Positions 4,840 to 5,937 of a stretch of 5,937 nt of DNA are shown piece by piece. Position 1 is the first letter of the stretch, and every line of letters starts with the position of its first letter. Both the position numbers and the translations under genes were made by a program. Source of the DNA: Ruminococcus sp. (GTDB lineage: Bacteria; Bacillota; Clostridia; Oscillospirales; Ruminococcaceae); assembly GCA_003446315.1 (NCBI GenBank), contig DMBA01000389.1, positions 2,694 through 8,630 on the forward strand, in the 5' to 3' direction. The notes below the pieces were generated by a model that was given only the letters and a program-made list of their open reading frames with translations, ran no database searches and was not told the DNA's origin.

Positions 4840-5910
4840 ATGGCGGATAATCGCAGAAAAAGACGAAGAAGGAGAAGACCGAACAACGGCTTCACAGCAG
4901 CCCGGATCGGCGTGTTTGTGCTGGTCACACTGCTGATGACCAGGGCGGCAGCCAAGAAGCTCTCCAAAGTTGCCACGGATGAACAATATCCGATCGCAGC
5001 GGCACAGTTTACGGCGCTGGCGGAAGAAAAGGGTACCATGCGGGCGCTTTCGGCGATGTTCTCGCCGGAGAAGCTGTCAGCGGCGGACAGCACGGAGAAT
5101 AAACTGACGCTGAAAGGGGCAGAAGCACCGCCGCCGACGGTATCGGTGAGCCTTGCAGCGCCGGTGACATCGGCATCCGCAGCAGATGCAGATACAGAGA
5201 ATGCAGCGCCGCAGGATGAGCCGGAAACCGAACTGATCGACATTCAGCGGGATGTTTTCCGCGGAAAACTGCTGAAGATCAAAGATCCTTCCCGTGTATT
5301 TGTGGGCGTACCCGGCCCGCTTGGCCCGGAATACGAGGGCAAGCAGCTTGCCGAAATGGTTGCATCATACGGTGCAATGGCAGGCGTAAACGCAAGCGGC
5401 TTTTATGATCCGAACGGCATGGGCAACGGCGGAACACCGCTTGGCATCGTGATGTCGGAAGGCGAGCTTTGTTATGGTTCCCCGTGGGAGACTTACGAGC
5501 TTGTCGGATTTGACAAGGATAATAAGCTGCATTGCGGCTATATGACGGGACAGCAGGCACTTGATATGGGCATACGCGATGCGGCATGCTTCGGCCCGAC
5601 ACTGATCTCAGACGGTGTCAAGCAGAATACGAACGGCTACAGCGGTTATAATCCCCGCACGGTCATCGGACAGACCGAAGACGGCACGGTTCTGATTTTG
5701 CTGATCGAGGGCAGAGAGATCTCCAGCATCGGCGCGACATTTGCAGATGCCACACAGGTGATGCTGGATTACGGTGCAGTCAATGCCGGCAATATGGACG
5801 GCGGTGCATCTTCTGTCATGATTTATGAAGGGGAGCAGATCACGATCAGTTCCTCGCTTTACGGTGCACGGCAAATGCCGTCCTGCTGGCTTGTGAAGCC
5901 GGAAACCTGA
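4840..5910 (+). CDS. Membrane-anchored phosphodiester glycosidase (NAGPA/DUF2233 family)
   Basis: A 356-residue protein. A strongly basic cytoplasmic start (RRKRRRRRR, 5-13) precedes one hydrophobic segment (about 18-38), which should anchor the protein with the rest outside the cell. Residues about 40-135 are an Ala/Pro/Glu-rich linker of low complexity. Residues about 140-354 are the phosphodiester glycosidase domain, related to the enzyme that uncovers mannose-6-phosphate in animals and common in bacterial exopolysaccharide or wall-polymer contexts. Conserved stretches are AGVNASGFYD (181-190), GGTPLGIV (197-204), NPRTVIGQ (271-278), NAGNMDGGASSVMIY (315-329; D320) and R344 near the end. 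It may hydrolyse sugar-phosphodiester links in surface glycopolymers; the substrate is unknown. The ATG at 4840-4842 has AGAGGA 9 nt upstream, and an earlier ATG at 4830 is closed by a stop after one codon. The next gene begins 16 bp after its stop, so the two are probably cotranscribed. Confidence 0.9.
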   Translation: MADNRRKRRRRRRPNNGFTAARIGVFVLVTLLMTRAAAKKLSKVATDEQYPIAAAQFTALAEEKGTMRALSAMFSPEKLSAADSTENKLTLKGAEAPPPTVSVSLAAPVTSASAADADTENAAPQDEPETELIDIQRDVFRGKLLKIKDPSRVFVGVPGPLGPEYEGKQLAEMVASYGAMAGVNASGFYDPNGMGNGGTPLGIVMSEGELCYGSPWETYELVGFDKDNKLHCGYMTGQQALDMGIRDAACFGPTLISDGVKQNTNGYSGYNPRTVIGQTEDGTVLILLIEGREISSIGATFADATQVMLDYGAVNAGNMDGGASSVMIYEGEQITISSSLYGARQMPSCWLVKPET

Positions 5911-5926
5911 CGGAAGGAGACAGAGC

Positions 5927-5937
5927 ATGGAACAGAA
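5927..5937 (+). CDS. Start of a further gene, cut by the window edge
   Basis: An ATG at 5927-5929 is preceded by a good GGAAGGAGA ribosome binding site (5912-5920) with about 7 nt spacing. Only three full codons (Met-Glu-Gln) are visible, so no function can be assigned. It begins 16 bp after the phosphodiester glycosidase and is probably in the same operon. Confidence 0.6.

Noticed and set aside
4713..5243. Minus-strand open frame of 176 codons opposite the phosphodiester glycosidase start
   Set aside because: It is a Ser/Ala-rich mirror of the low-complexity linker and would overlap the divergent promoters.

Overview
The window looks like a chromosomal piece of a Gram-positive gut clostridium, most likely a Ruminococcus-like member of the Oscillospiraceae. 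This is inferred from strong GGAGG-type ribosome binding sites, near-consensus sigma-A promoters, a moderate GC content, an AbrB/SpoVT regulator, a Firmicutes-type zf-HC2 anti-sigma module and an acyl-CoA synthetase paired with an XRE-cupin regulator. No mobile element, CRISPR array, tRNA or rRNA is visible.

Layout. Positions 1-665 (minus) hold the N-terminal part of an AMP-forming acyl-CoA synthetase, cut by the window edge. Directly upstream of it (702-1247, minus) is an XRE-cupin regulator, 36 bp away, so the two probably form an operon. Between this operon and the next gene upstream (1248-1553) lies a non-coding stretch: a consensus promoter (1528-1557), about 235 nt of RNA rich in inverted repeats, and a perfect 13-bp terminator hairpin with a U-run (1287-1330), placed only about 40 nt before the regulator's start codon. 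An upstream segment can pair with the 5' arm of that terminator. The region is therefore either a terminator/antiterminator leader (riboswitch-like) or a structured small RNA with read-through into the operon. It is the best candidate here for something undescribed.

Positions 1554-3238 (minus) hold a two-gene operon: a small AbrB-type regulator and a GT1/MGT-family glycosyltransferase with a C-terminal membrane tail. The genes overlap by 4 nt (TTG start inside TTGA). They are driven by a TTGACA-N17-TATGAT promoter overlapped by a perfect 7+7 bp inverted repeat, a likely operator. Positions 3348-4667 (minus) encode a single protein joining an ECF sigma factor to a zinc-finger, membrane-spanning anti-sigma domain, with an ECF-like promoter just upstream. 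Divergent from it (4840-5910, plus) is a membrane-anchored phosphodiester glycosidase (NAGPA/DUF2233 family) with its own sigma-A promoter. A further plus-strand gene begins at 5927 and is cut off by the window.

The four transcription units look independent. Envelope biology is a plausible common theme for the glycosyltransferase, the fused sigma/anti-sigma and the phosphodiester glycosidase, but this is inference. The acyl-CoA synthetase operon is metabolic and seems to be controlled at two levels, by its own XRE-cupin regulator and by the leader RNA.
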